A stretch of DNA of 64,000 nt from Pseudomonas frederiksbergensis (lineage in GTDB: Bacteria; Pseudomonadota; Gammaproteobacteria; Pseudomonadales; Pseudomonadaceae): assembly GCF_003732275.1 (NCBI RefSeq), contig NZ_MOBM01000041.1, forward strand, positions 62,001 through 126,000. The letters are read 5' to 3'. The notes beneath the pieces are model-generated. The model saw only the letters and a program-made list of their open reading frames with translations. It made no database searches and had not been told where the DNA came from. Positions 9,936 through 18,229 of this stretch are shown one piece after another; position 1 is the first letter of the stretch, and each line of letters starts with the position of its first letter. Position numbers and translations under genes: made by a program.

Positions 9936-10385
9936 TTACAAAAGCGCAATCACCGTCGCCCACTGTTCCGCAGTCACCGGCATCACCGACAGTCGCGAGC
10001 CTTTCTGCACCAGTGGCATCTCGGCCAGCGCCGTTTGCTGCTTCAGATAATCCAGTTTCAACACTTCAGGAAACGTCTCGATATGCGCAACATCAATCGC
10101 GCTCCAGGCGTTTTTCTCGGCAGTGGCCTTCGGATCGAAGTAATGACTCTCCGGCTCCAGCGCCGTCGGGTCCGGGTACGCGGCTTCGACAATCTTGCCG
10201 ATCCCGGCAATCCCCGGCTCCGGGCAGCTGGAGTGATAGAAGAAAAACTCGTCACCCACCGCCATGGCCCGCAGGAAATTACGCGCCTGATAGTTGCGAA
10301 CCCCGTCCCAGCGCGCTCGGCCCAGCTTCTCCAGGTCTTTGATCGAGAGTTCGTCGGGCTCGGATTTCATCAGCCAATAGGCCAT
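9936..10385 (-). CDS. EVE-domain protein
   Basis: A 149-residue protein that is essentially one EVE domain, a PUA-like fold thought to bind modified bases in nucleic acid. Hallmarks are the start AYWLMKSEPDELSI, WDGVRNYQARNFLR, VGDEFFFYHSSCPEPGIAGIGKI and the acidic 'YFDPKA'. The ATG at 10385 follows an AAGGAG site. It lies downstream of ygfA on the same strand, separated by an oppositely oriented small gene. Confidence 0.93.
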   Translation of the reverse strand: MAYWLMKSEPDELSIKDLEKLGRARWDGVRNYQARNFLRAMAVGDEFFFYHSSCPEPGIAGIGKIVEAAYPDPTALEPESHYFDPKATAEKNAWSAIDVAHIETFPEVLKLDYLKQQTALAEMPLVQKGSRLSVMPVTAEQWATVIALL

Positions 10386-10585
10386 GGTTTTGCTCCTTGC
10401 GAAGTGAGTGGGCAAGCGGTCGGGCAATTTTATGACAAACCGACAGTCGGTTGACGCCAGCGTTTGCGTGTCGGTTCACGTTGTCGCAAAATGCCGGCCT
10501 TCCAAGCTTGACGCTGCTGCACGGCCTACACCTAAACGGAAACCGCTGCTGTCATCGTGTTGATGTGCCTTGAGGGGGGCAATCG

Positions 10586-10735
10586 ATGAAACGCAAACCG
10601 GATTTACTATGGATATTGGTTATTTTGTTCGGGTTGGGCGTCGTGACCACCGGCTATGCCCAAAGCCTGTGGAACAACAAACCCGATGCTCCCGTCGAGA
10701 TCGCACAGCAACAGCCGTCGGCCTTCAAACGCTGA
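10586..10735 (+). CDS. Small membrane-anchored hypothetical protein (49 aa)
   Basis: A short gene with a strong G-rich ribosome site (GAGGGGGG) 6 bases before its ATG. The product has a basic N-terminus (MKRKPD), one hydrophobic segment (LLWILVILFGLGVVTTG) and a polar tail rich in Gln and Pro. It is probably a single-pass inner-membrane or exported peptide. No function can be assigned. It sits between the EVE gene and the end of ygfA, transcribed against both. Confidence 0.65.
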   Translation: MKRKPDLLWILVILFGLGVVTTGYAQSLWNNKPDAPVEIAQQQPSAFKR

Positions 10736-10770
10736 ACCTGTCTTTTGGGCGCCGCTGATTTCAGTGGCGT

Positions 10771-11376
10771 CTAGTCCGCGAAATACCACGCCTTGTCCGT
10801 GACCGTTCCCTGCAGCGGCACATCCCAGCTCGCCTGAGCCAATCGTTGAACCTTCTGACATTCATGGGCCAGGCCCAGCAGCGTCGGCTTGCGCCAGTTT
10901 TTGCGGTGCGCCAGGTATGCCAGGCTACGGTCGTAGAAACCACCGCCCATACCCAGGCGTCCGCCGACATCGTCAAACCCCACCAGCGGCAACAACACCA
11001 GATCCAGCGCCCAGACTTTGCGTTGTCGGGCGATGTTGTGCCGAGGTTCGGGGATGCGAAAACGATTGGGTTTGAGCTTTTCGCCGGGACGAATCCGCTG
11101 AAACACCATTTTGGTTTGCGGCCAGGCACTGAGCACTGGCAGATAAATCGCCTTGCCCCGACGTTGCGCGGCACGCATCAGCAGGCGCGGATCGATTTCA
11201 CCGTCGTTAGGCAGGTACAGAGAGATGTGTCTTGCGCGGCGGAACAGCGGATGCTGGGCCAATTGCTTATACAGCCCGCGAGCGGCCTCGCGCTGCTGAC
11301 TGGGTGTCAGTGCGCGGCGGGCCTTGCGCAGCATGCGTCGAAGTTGCGGGCGGGGCAGCAGCGCAGGTTCGGTCAT
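10771..11376 (-). CDS. ygfA: 5-formyltetrahydrofolate cyclo-ligase
   Basis: A 201-residue enzyme that converts 5-formyl-THF to 5,10-methenyl-THF using ATP. Motifs are RKARRALTPSQQ near the N-terminus, YLPNDGEIDPRLL, and the ATP/substrate signature LPLVGFDDVGGRLGMGGGFYDR. In proteobacteria this gene follows zapA and 6S RNA, as here, and the RNA and gene are usually cotranscribed. A terminator at 11417-11453 lies between them in this genome. Confidence 0.96.
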   Translation of the reverse strand: MTEPALLPRPQLRRMLRKARRALTPSQQREAARGLYKQLAQHPLFRRARHISLYLPNDGEIDPRLLMRAAQRRGKAIYLPVLSAWPQTKMVFQRIRPGEKLKPNRFRIPEPRHNIARQRKVWALDLVLLPLVGFDDVGGRLGMGGGFYDRSLAYLAHRKNWRKPTLLGLAHECQKVQRLAQASWDVPLQGTVTDKAWYFAD

Positions 11377-11416
11377 GGATTCAGGCTTCGGAAGTGCGAT
11401 TACTAAAGCGTACCCG

Positions 11417-11453
11417 TAAAAAAGCCGATGCCGGTATAAAAACCGGCATCGGA
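11417..11453 (-). terminator. Rho-independent terminator after 6S RNA
   Basis: Perfect 11-base arms CCGATGCCGGT (11425-11435) and complement (11442-11452); on the minus strand the stem is followed by a U-rich GCTTTTTTACG. It lies between the 6S RNA and ygfA. Confidence 0.85.
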
Positions 11454-11459
11454 CTGGAA

Positions 11460-11640
11460 TCAGGCTCCCCGGATGAACCGCTGTCGACTTAGCCCTTGAA
11501 CCCGAAAGTTCAAGGTGGAAGATGCAGTAGGCTTTAAGGCTTTCCGTCTAGCGGACATGCACACCAGCCCAACGTGCAACCTCCAGGGTAGTGCGAATCG
11601 GCTCAGGGACGTCGTCAACTGGCAAGCACCCCAGGGAGTG
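11460..11640 (-). ncRNA. ssrS: 6S RNA (SsrS)
   Basis: Read on the minus strand, the roughly 180-base segment has the 6S RNA core: GTCCCTGAGCCGATTCGCAC then ACCCTGGAGG..., the conserved GGGCTGGTGTGCATGTCCGC, and a closing segment that pairs with the 5' end. A -10 element TATACT is at 11651-11646. It lies between zapA and ygfA, the conserved locus. 6S RNA mimics an open promoter and sequesters the sigma-70 holoenzyme in stationary phase. The ends are estimated to within about 10 bases. Confidence 0.9.
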
Positions 11641-11670
11641 ATGCGAGTATACCCCAAGCGGTCGCGCGAA

Positions 11671-11988
11671 TCAGCCCTTGGTGACATCCGGATCGGTTGC
11701 CAGTACCAGATCGACGCGGTCCAGCAGGTCGCGAACCTGCTCACGGGTCGAGCCGCTGGCCTGCACATCAGGGCGTTCTTCCTTGTGCAGAAGATCGTGC
11801 GTGATGTTCAGCGCGGCCATCACGGCGATGCGGTCGGCGCCGATGACTTTGCCGCTGCTGCGGATTTCGCGCATCTTGCCGTCCAGGTAACGGGCAGCGC
11901 TCACCAGGTTGCTGCGCTCTTCCTGGGGGCAGATGATCGAATATTCTTTGTCGAGGATCTGCACGGTAACGCTATTGCTTGAACTCAT
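11671..11988 (-). CDS. zapA: Cell division protein ZapA
   Basis: A 105-residue FtsZ-ring-stabilising protein. The N-terminal globular part (SNSVTVQILDKEYSIICPQEE) with 'YLDGKMREIRSSGK' and 'IAVMAALNITHDLL' matches ZapA, followed by the C-terminal coiled coil for tetramers. Its start overlaps the stop of the upstream zapB-like gene by four bases, so they form one operon with 6S RNA downstream. Confidence 0.95.
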   Translation of the reverse strand: MSSSNSVTVQILDKEYSIICPQEERSNLVSAARYLDGKMREIRSSGKVIGADRIAVMAALNITHDLLHKEERPDVQASGSTREQVRDLLDRVDLVLATDPDVTKG

Positions 11989-12194
11989 GAGTCTTGCTCC
12001 AGGGCCTTGAGGCGCGAAATCATCGATTCGACCTTACGCCGGGCGATTTCATTTTTTTCAATGAGGTGCGCGCGTTCCTCGCGCCAGCTCTTTTCCTGAG
12101 CTAATAGGAGTCCATTCTGACTCTTTAGTTGCTCGACTCGAGTAATTAGCAGTTCGAGTCTGGCCATCAGCGCTTGCAGGTCGGTGTCTTCCAT
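11985..12194 (-). CDS. ZapB-like coiled-coil protein (TIGR02449 type)
   Basis: A 69-residue protein, nearly all coiled coil, of the short family found upstream of zapA in Pseudomonas: MEDTDLQALMARLELLITRVEQLKSQN, then WREERAHLIEKNEIARRKVESMISRLKALEQDS. The ATG at 12194 is chosen because it opens the family-typical sequence; upstream extension is unlike it. ATGA overlap with zapA supports coupling and a role in division, by analogy with ZapB. Confidence 0.85.
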   Translation of the reverse strand: MEDTDLQALMARLELLITRVEQLKSQNGLLLAQEKSWREERAHLIEKNEIARRKVESMISRLKALEQDS

Positions 12195-12232
12195 TGTGTC
12201 CACTGAGTTTGTGTCTGATGGATGGCAGGCCC

Positions 12233-12310
12233 TGTACGAAACTGCCTGCGCGTCGATCATGCTGCGTTAAAAACAGGCTCGCCTGATCGCCGCTCGGCGA
12301 GTTTCGTACA
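12233..12310. repeat. Inverted repeat in the zapB/UPF0149 divergent region
   Basis: Perfect 11-base arms TGTACGAAACT (12233-12243) and AGTTTCGTACA (12300-12310), separated by 56 bases, within the shared upstream region of two divergent operons. It could be a paired operator or a structured leader of the zapB-zapA-6S transcript. Confidence 0.55.
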
Positions 12311-12412
12311 GACCCTGGCTGGCGGACAGCCTTTAATAGTCTTGGCGAGTCTGTCGATGTAGGATACAAGGCCTTCATTCTAGACATAGCGCCGTCTGGC
12401 GCCTAGCTGCCC

Positions 12413-12973
12413 ATGACCATTCAGAATTCCCCGTACAAAGCCTTCGCCACGCTGCTGACTTCCAGCGGCCATAACGTCTCGCCTGCCGAACTGCATGGCC
12501 TGCTGCTCGGTCGCAGTTGCGCCGGTGCCGGCTTCGATGCCGAAGGCTGGCTGGTTGATGCCGCCGAGTTGCTCGAAGGCGAGCCGCAAGACAACGTTCG
12601 CAATGCTTTGATCGGCCTGCAAGAGATGGTCAAGGGCGAACTCACCGGCGACGACGTGACAGTCGTTCTGCTGCTACCGACCGATGACGAGCCGCTGGCT
12701 GACCGTGCCGCTGCACTGGGCCAATGGTGCCAGGGCTTTCTCAGCGGTTTCGGCCTGAACTGCCGTGATAGCAGCATGTTGAGCACCGAGGCCACCGAAG
12801 TGTTGCAGGATCTGGCGGCCATCGCCCAGGTGCAAGACGCCCTGGAAGAATCCGACGACGGCGAAAGTGATTACATGGAAGTGATGGAGTACCTGCGCGT
12901 CGCGCCGCTGCTGCTATTCACCGAAACCAAGAAAGCCGACGAGCCGGCTGCCGCCAAACCGTCGTTGCATTAA
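12413..12973 (+). CDS. UPF0149 (YgfB/YecA) family protein
   Basis: A 186-residue all-helical acidic protein of the YgfB family: SPAELHGLLLGRSCAG near the N-terminus and LGQWCQGFLSGFG in the middle. It opens a forward cluster with pepP and ubiH, the order conserved in gamma-proteobacteria (ygfB-pepP-ubiH-ubiI). A P. aeruginosa family member has been linked to regulation of ampD expression; whether that applies here is not shown. Confidence 0.92.
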   Translation: MTIQNSPYKAFATLLTSSGHNVSPAELHGLLLGRSCAGAGFDAEGWLVDAAELLEGEPQDNVRNALIGLQEMVKGELTGDDVTVVLLLPTDDEPLADRAAALGQWCQGFLSGFGLNCRDSSMLSTEATEVLQDLAAIAQVQDALEESDDGESDYMEVMEYLRVAPLLLFTETKKADEPAAAKPSLH

Positions 12974-13000
12974 TCGCATGCCAGGGAAAGCCATCTGCCC

Positions 13001-14335
13001 ATGATTCATATCCCGAAATCGGAATACAGCCGTCGCCGCAAAGCGCTGATGGCGCAGATGGAACCCAACAGCATCGCCATCCTCCCCGCCGCCGCGGTGG
13101 CCATCCGCAACCGCGATGTCGAGCACGTCTACCGTCAGGATAGCGATTTCCAGTACCTCAGCGGTTTCCCCGAGCCTCAAGCCGTCATCGTCTTGATGCC
13201 CGGCCGTGAGCACGGCGAATACGTGCTGTTTTGCCGGGAACGTAATGCCGAACGGGAATTGTGGGACGGCCTGCGCGCCGGCCAGGAAGGCGCGATCCGC
13301 GACTTTGGCGCCGACGACGCTTTCCCGATCACCGATATCGACGACATCCTGCCGGGCCTGATCGAAGGCCGCGACCGGGTGTACTCGGCGATGGGCAGCA
13401 ACCCCGAATTCGACCGGCACCTGATGGACTGGATCAACGTGATCCGCTCTAAAGCGCACCTCGGCGCCCAGCCGCCGAACGAATTCGTTGCCCTGGATCA
13501 TCTGCTTCACGACATGCGCCTGTATAAATCGGCGGCAGAAGTGAAGGTGATGCGCGAAGCCGCACGGATTTCCGCCCAGGCACATATTCGTGCGATGCAG
13601 GCCAGCCGTGCCGGTTTGCATGAGTTCAGCCTCGAAGCCGAACTCGATTACGAGTTCCGCAAGGGCGGGGCGAAGATGCCGGCGTACGGGTCGATCGTCG
13701 CAGCGGGGCGCAACAGCTGCATCCTGCATTACCAGCAAAATGACGCGGTGCTCAAGGACGGCGATCTGGTGCTGATCGACGCCGGTTGCGAGATCGACTG
13801 CTACGCCAGCGACATCACCCGCACCTGGCCGGTCAATGGCAAGTATTCACCGGAGCAGAAGGCGATCTACGAGTTGGTGCTGGCTTCCCAGGAAGCGGCG
13901 TTTGCCGAAATCGCGCCGAACAACCACTGGAATCAGGCACACGAAGCCACGGTCCGGGTGATTACCGCCGGGCTGGTGAAGTTGGGCCTGTTGCAGGGCG
14001 ACGTCGACGAGTTGATCGCCAGCGAAGCCTATAAAGCGTTTTACATGCACCGCGCCGGCCACTGGCTGGGCATGGATGTGCATGACGTTGGCGAGTACAA
14101 GGTCGGCGGCGAATGGCGTGTGCTGGAAGTCGGCATGGCGCTGACAGTCGAGCCGGGCATTTACATTGCTCCGGACAACCAGAATGTAGCGAAGAAATGG
14201 CGCGGCATTGGCGTACGCATCGAGGACGACGTGGTGGTCACCAAAACCGGTTGTGAAATCCTGACTAACGGCGTGCCGAAAACGGTCGCCGAAATCGAGG
14301 CCTTGATGGCCGCAGCACGGACACAAGCGGCATGA
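13001..14335 (+). CDS. pepP: Xaa-Pro aminopeptidase P
   Basis: A 444-residue M24 metallopeptidase releasing N-terminal residues linked to proline. The creatinase-like N-domain (about 1-170) precedes the pita-bread catalytic domain. All five metal ligands are visible: D260, D271, H354, E384 and E408, in LIDAGCEIDCYASDITRTWP, HRAGHWLGMDVHD, TVEPGIYI and GVRIEDD. Its stop overlaps the ubiH start (ATGA). Confidence 0.97.
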   Translation: MIHIPKSEYSRRRKALMAQMEPNSIAILPAAAVAIRNRDVEHVYRQDSDFQYLSGFPEPQAVIVLMPGREHGEYVLFCRERNAERELWDGLRAGQEGAIRDFGADDAFPITDIDDILPGLIEGRDRVYSAMGSNPEFDRHLMDWINVIRSKAHLGAQPPNEFVALDHLLHDMRLYKSAAEVKVMREAARISAQAHIRAMQASRAGLHEFSLEAELDYEFRKGGAKMPAYGSIVAAGRNSCILHYQQNDAVLKDGDLVLIDAGCEIDCYASDITRTWPVNGKYSPEQKAIYELVLASQEAAFAEIAPNNHWNQAHEATVRVITAGLVKLGLLQGDVDELIASEAYKAFYMHRAGHWLGMDVHDVGEYKVGGEWRVLEVGMALTVEPGIYIAPDNQNVAKKWRGIGVRIEDDVVVTKTGCEILTNGVPKTVAEIEALMAAARTQAA

Positions 14336-15519
14336 GTCGAGTCAATCTGGCAATTATCGGCGGTGGCCTGGTCGGCGCCAGTCTGGCGTTGGCGTTGCAG
14401 GCCGGGGCCAGGGCCCGAGGCTGGAAGATCGTGCTGATCGAACCGTTTGCCCCCGGCGACACCTATCAACCGAGTTACGACGCCCGTTCTTCGGCGCTGT
14501 CCTTCGGTGCCCGGCAGATTTATCAACGGTTGGGCGTGTGGCAGGAAATCTCTCGCCGCGCCGAGCCGATCAAGCAGATTCATGTCTCCGACCGTGGACG
14601 TTTCTCCACCGCGCGGCTGTCGGCGATGGAAGAGGGCGTTCCGGCGCTGGGTTATGTGGTGGAAAACGCCTGGCTTGGCCAATGCCTCTGGCAAGGCCTG
14701 GACAAGGACGTGATCAGTTGGCGTTGCCCGGCGGAAGTCACTCGCATGGAACCGTTGACCGACGGCTATCGCCTGACGCTCAACGATGAAACCACCCTGG
14801 AATGCGACCTTGCGGTGCTCGCCGATGGCGGCCGTTCCGGCCTGCGTGAGCAACTGGGGATTGGCATCAAGAAACGCCCGTACAACCAGAGCGCGCTGAT
14901 CGCCAACATCACCCCCAGCGAAGCGCACAACGGCATGGCCTTCGAGCGTTTCACCGACGATGGCCCGATGGCCTTGCTGCCGTTGCCGGACAATCGCTGC
15001 GCCTTGGTCTGGACCCGTCTGGGTATGGACGCGCAACGGCTTGCAGCCCTTGATGACCGCAGCTTTCTCGGCGAGTTGCAGGGCATCTTCGGTTATCGCC
15101 TCGGCACGCTGAAACAGGTGGGCGTACGGCATTTGTATCCGCTGTCGCTGATCGAAGCCGAGGAGCAAGTCCGCCCGCATCTGGCGATTCTCGGCAACGC
15201 CGCCCACAGCCTGCATCCGATTGCCGGGCAAGGGTTCAACCTGTCGTTACGTGACGCCCAGGCACTGGCCGATAGTTTGTTGGGCTGCGAGACCGGGCCC
15301 GGCGATTTCGCCACCTTGCAGGCCTACCGCGAGCGTCAGCGCATGGATCAGAACCTGACCGTCGGCTTCTCCGATCAGGTCACCCGCTTGTTCGGCAGTA
15401 CGCAGCCGCTGGTTTCCCTGGGCCGCAACATCGGCCTGCTCGGCCTCGATCTGCTGCCGCCGGCCAAGCGCTGGTTCGCCCGGCAGGCCATGGGGTTGGG
15501 TACGCGTCCCGATGATTAA
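14332..15519 (+). CDS. ubiH: 2-octaprenyl-6-methoxyphenyl hydroxylase UbiH
   Basis: A 395-residue FAD monooxygenase of ubiquinone synthesis. The dinucleotide fold GGGLVGASLALAL is at the N-terminus, the DG motif reads LADGGRSGLRE, and the second FAD motif is GNAAHSLHPIAGQGFNLSLRD, diagnostic of the UbiH/F/I family. ATGA overlap with pepP shows coupling. The match to the pepP-ubiH neighbourhood decides the UbiH assignment over its paralogue at 15641. Confidence 0.94.
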   Translation: MSRVNLAIIGGGLVGASLALALQAGARARGWKIVLIEPFAPGDTYQPSYDARSSALSFGARQIYQRLGVWQEISRRAEPIKQIHVSDRGRFSTARLSAMEEGVPALGYVVENAWLGQCLWQGLDKDVISWRCPAEVTRMEPLTDGYRLTLNDETTLECDLAVLADGGRSGLREQLGIGIKKRPYNQSALIANITPSEAHNGMAFERFTDDGPMALLPLPDNRCALVWTRLGMDAQRLAALDDRSFLGELQGIFGYRLGTLKQVGVRHLYPLSLIEAEEQVRPHLAILGNAAHSLHPIAGQGFNLSLRDAQALADSLLGCETGPGDFATLQAYRERQRMDQNLTVGFSDQVTRLFGSTQPLVSLGRNIGLLGLDLLPPAKRWFARQAMGLGTRPDD

Positions 15520-15640
15520 GCGAAAACCGGGCAGGATGCACCTGCAAGTCGATATTCATGACGACGCGAGCACTTGGGTGACGCGGGTCGAGAAAAACCT
15601 TTATGTGCGGCTCTAGCCGCAAGCGAGACAGGCTTAAAGC

Positions 15641-16864
15641 ATGGAAATGCGCGCAGATCTGCTGATTGTCGGGGCCGGAATGGTCGGCAGTGCCCTGGCG
15701 CTGGCGTTACAAAACAGTGGGCTCGAAGTCCTGCTGCTGGACGGTAGCCCCCTGAGCGTCAAACCCTTCGATGGGCAGGCTCCGTTCGAACCGCGGGTGA
15801 GCGCCTTGTCGGCGGCCAGCCAGCGAATACTCGAACGCTTGGGCGTCTGGGATGGCATTGTCAGCCGGCGCAGTAGTCCGTACACCGACATGCACGTCTG
15901 GGATGGCAGCGGCACCGGGCAGATCCATTTCTCGGCGACCAGCGTCCATGCCGAAGTGCTCGGGCATATCGTCGAGAACCGCGTGGTTCAGGACGCCTTG
16001 CTCGATCGACTGCACGACTGCGATCTCGGGATGCTGGCCAATGCGCGTCTGGAGCAGATGCGCCGCTCCGGTGACGACTGGCTGCTGACCCTGGCCGATG
16101 GCCGCACCTTGCGCGCGCCTTTGGTGATCGCGGCGGATGGCGCCAATTCGGCCGTTCGGCGCCTGACCGGCGTTGCGACTCGCGAGTGGGATTACATGCA
16201 CCACGCGATCGTTACCAGCGTGCGCAGCTCAAAACCTCATCGAATGACCGCGTGGCAACGATTCACCGACAACGGTCCGCTGGCGTTTCTGCCGCTGGAC
16301 CGGGACGGTCAACAGGATTGGTGCTCGATCGTCTGGTCGACCACGCCCAGCGAAGCCGAACGCCTGATGGCGCTGGACGATGAAGGCTTCTGCCAGGAGC
16401 TGGAACGGGCCTTCGAGGGTTGCCTCGGCACAGTGCTCAGCGTCGACCCGCGTTTGTGTGTGCCGCTGCGTCAGCGTCATGCCAAGCGGTATGTGGCTGA
16501 AGGCCTGGCGCTGATCGGCGACGCGGCCCACACCATCCATCCGCTGGCCGGGCAGGGCGTGAACCTCGGTTTCCTCGATGCCGCAGTATTGGCCGAAGTG
16601 CTGCTGCAAGCGGCTGCGCGCGGCGAGCGGTTGGCGGACGTGAAAGTGCTCAGTCGCTACGAGCGTCGGCGCATGCCCCACAACCTGGCGTTGATGGCGG
16701 CAATGGAAGGGTTCGAGCGCTTGTTCCAGGCCGATCCGTTGCCGGTGCGCTGGTTGCGTAATACCGGGTTGAAGATGGTCGATCAGATGCCCGAGGCCAA
16801 GGCGTTGTTCGTGCGTGAAGCGCTTGGGTTGATTGGGGATCTGCCGGCGTTGGCCAAGGCCTGA
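15641..16864 (+). CDS. UbiH/UbiF/VisC-family FAD hydroxylase (UbiI-like)
   Basis: A 407-residue paralogue of the preceding gene, with VGAGMVGSALALAL, AADGANSAVRRLTG and GDAAHTIHPLAGQGVNLGFLD. It is the second ring hydroxylase of the cluster, probably acting at C5 (UbiI/VisC) or C6 (UbiF) of the ubiquinone ring; sequence alone does not settle which. A 121-base gap separates it from ubiH, and a REPIN follows the stop. Confidence 0.92.
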   Translation: MEMRADLLIVGAGMVGSALALALQNSGLEVLLLDGSPLSVKPFDGQAPFEPRVSALSAASQRILERLGVWDGIVSRRSSPYTDMHVWDGSGTGQIHFSATSVHAEVLGHIVENRVVQDALLDRLHDCDLGMLANARLEQMRRSGDDWLLTLADGRTLRAPLVIAADGANSAVRRLTGVATREWDYMHHAIVTSVRSSKPHRMTAWQRFTDNGPLAFLPLDRDGQQDWCSIVWSTTPSEAERLMALDDEGFCQELERAFEGCLGTVLSVDPRLCVPLRQRHAKRYVAEGLALIGDAAHTIHPLAGQGVNLGFLDAAVLAEVLLQAAARGERLADVKVLSRYERRRMPHNLALMAAMEGFERLFQADPLPVRWLRNTGLKMVDQMPEAKALFVREALGLIGDLPALAKA

Positions 16865-16889
16865 CATCATCGCTGCAGCTGATGGCCTC

Positions 16890-16954
16890 TTCGCGAGCAA
16901 GCCCGCTCCCACATTTGAAATGCATTCCAATGTGGGAGCGGGCTTGCTCGCGAA
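16890..16954. repeat. REPIN-type inverted repeat, family 1 (GGGCTTGCTCGCGAA subtype)
   Basis: Inverted units 16890-16913 and 16931-16954, TTCGCGAGCAAGCCCGCTCC... and complement, with a short 17-base spacer. It directly follows the monooxygenase gene. Confidence 0.9.
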
Positions 16955-17082
16955 GGCGGCACATTCAACGCACATCCCAAACCGTGCAACATCCGGTAAC
17001 TCCTCCACTCACTGTTCGATTGAGAAGCGAAATGTGAGTCCTTATCATTTGTCATCACTTCCCCACTCGAGAGACCGCTTCC

Positions 17083-18087
17083 ATGTTGGCACCCAAGCGT
17101 CTACTGACCGCACTGGCCCTGACCCTGATTGGCAGCACCGCCGCCCAGGCCGCCGACGAGGTGGTGGTTTACTCCTCGCGTATCGATGAGCTGATCAAAC
17201 CGGTCTTCGATGCCTACACCCAGAAAACCGGCGTGCAGGTGAAGTTCATCACCGACAAGGAAGCGCCATTGATGCAACGGATCAAGGCCGAGGGCGAAAA
17301 TGCCACCGCCGACCTGCTGCTGACCGTCGATGCCGGCAACCTCTGGCAGGCCGAGCAGATGGGCATCCTCCAGCCGTTCACTTCCAAGGTGATCGACGCC
17401 AACATCCCACTGCAATACCGCGCTTCCTCCCATGCCTGGACCGGCCTGAGCCTGCGGGCGCGGACCATCGCCTACTCCACCGACCGGGTGAAACCCGGTG
17501 AACTGACCACCTACGAAGCGCTGGCCGACAAGCAGTGGGAAGGCCGCCTGTGCCTGCGCACGGCGAAGAAGGTCTACAACCAGTCCCTGACCGCCACCAT
17601 GATCGAAGTCCATGGCGCCGAAAAAACCGAGAAGATCCTCAAGGGCTGGGTCAACAACCTGTCCACCGACGTGTTCTCCGACGACATTGCCGTGCTGGAG
17701 GCGATCAACGCCGGCCAGTGCGATGTCGGCATCGTCAACACTTACTACTATGGCCGTCTGCACAAACAGAAGCCGGACCTGCCGGTGAAGCTGTTCTGGC
17801 CGAATCAGGGCGACCGTGGCGTACACGTCAACCTGTCGGGCATTGGCTTGACCAAACATGCGCCGCACCCGGAAGCCGCCAAGGCGCTGGTGGAGTGGAT
17901 GACCACGCCCGAAGCGCAGAAGATTTTCGCTGACGTGAACCAGGAATTCCCGGCCAACCCTGCCGTTCAGCCTTCAGCTGAAGTCGCGAGCTGGGGCAAG
18001 TTTGTGGCCGACACCTTGCCGGTGGAAATTGCCGGCAAGCGTCAGGCTGAAGCGATCCGGATGATGGATCGGGCTGGCTGGAACTGA
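17083..18087 (+). CDS. Ferric iron ABC transporter periplasmic binding protein (FbpA/FutA type)
   Basis: A 334-residue binding protein with a signal peptide (LLTALALTLIGSTAAQAA). The mature start DEVVVYSSRIDELIKPVFDAY and the adjacent tyrosines in NTYYYGR are typical of the transferrin-like Fe(III)-binding FbpA group. It pairs with the permease gene at 18230. No ATPase gene is adjacent. The upstream gap has a weak Fur-box-like stretch (17030-17050) that is too degenerate to call. Confidence 0.9.
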   Translation: MLAPKRLLTALALTLIGSTAAQAADEVVVYSSRIDELIKPVFDAYTQKTGVQVKFITDKEAPLMQRIKAEGENATADLLLTVDAGNLWQAEQMGILQPFTSKVIDANIPLQYRASSHAWTGLSLRARTIAYSTDRVKPGELTTYEALADKQWEGRLCLRTAKKVYNQSLTATMIEVHGAEKTEKILKGWVNNLSTDVFSDDIAVLEAINAGQCDVGIVNTYYYGRLHKQKPDLPVKLFWPNQGDRGVHVNLSGIGLTKHAPHPEAAKALVEWMTTPEAQKIFADVNQEFPANPAVQPSAEVASWGKFVADTLPVEIAGKRQAEAIRMMDRAGWN

Positions 18088-18106
18088 GTCTGCTGTTTTA
18101 AAGGTC

Positions 18107-18183
18107 AAAAGATCGCAGCCTGCGGCAGCTCCTACAGGGTGAATACATCCCAACGTAGGAGCTGCCGAAGGCTGCGATCTTTT
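18107..18183. repeat. Inverted repeat, family 2 (TAGGAGCTGCCGAAGGCTGC)
   Basis: A left arm at 18107-18135 and its near-perfect complement at 18155-18183, starting AAAAGATCGCAGCC and ending GGCTGCGATCTTTT. It lies between the binding protein and permease genes of one transporter, so it can form a hairpin inside that transcript. Confidence 0.9.
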
Positions 18184-18229
18184 TGCATTTTTTCCTTACA
18201 CTTCACGATTTCCTCGCGAGACACCTTCC

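Noticed and set aside
17030..17050. Fur-box-like sequence upstream of the iron-type binding protein (AAATG...TTATCATTT)
   Set aside because: Only one half resembles the Fur consensus; too degenerate to call as an operator.
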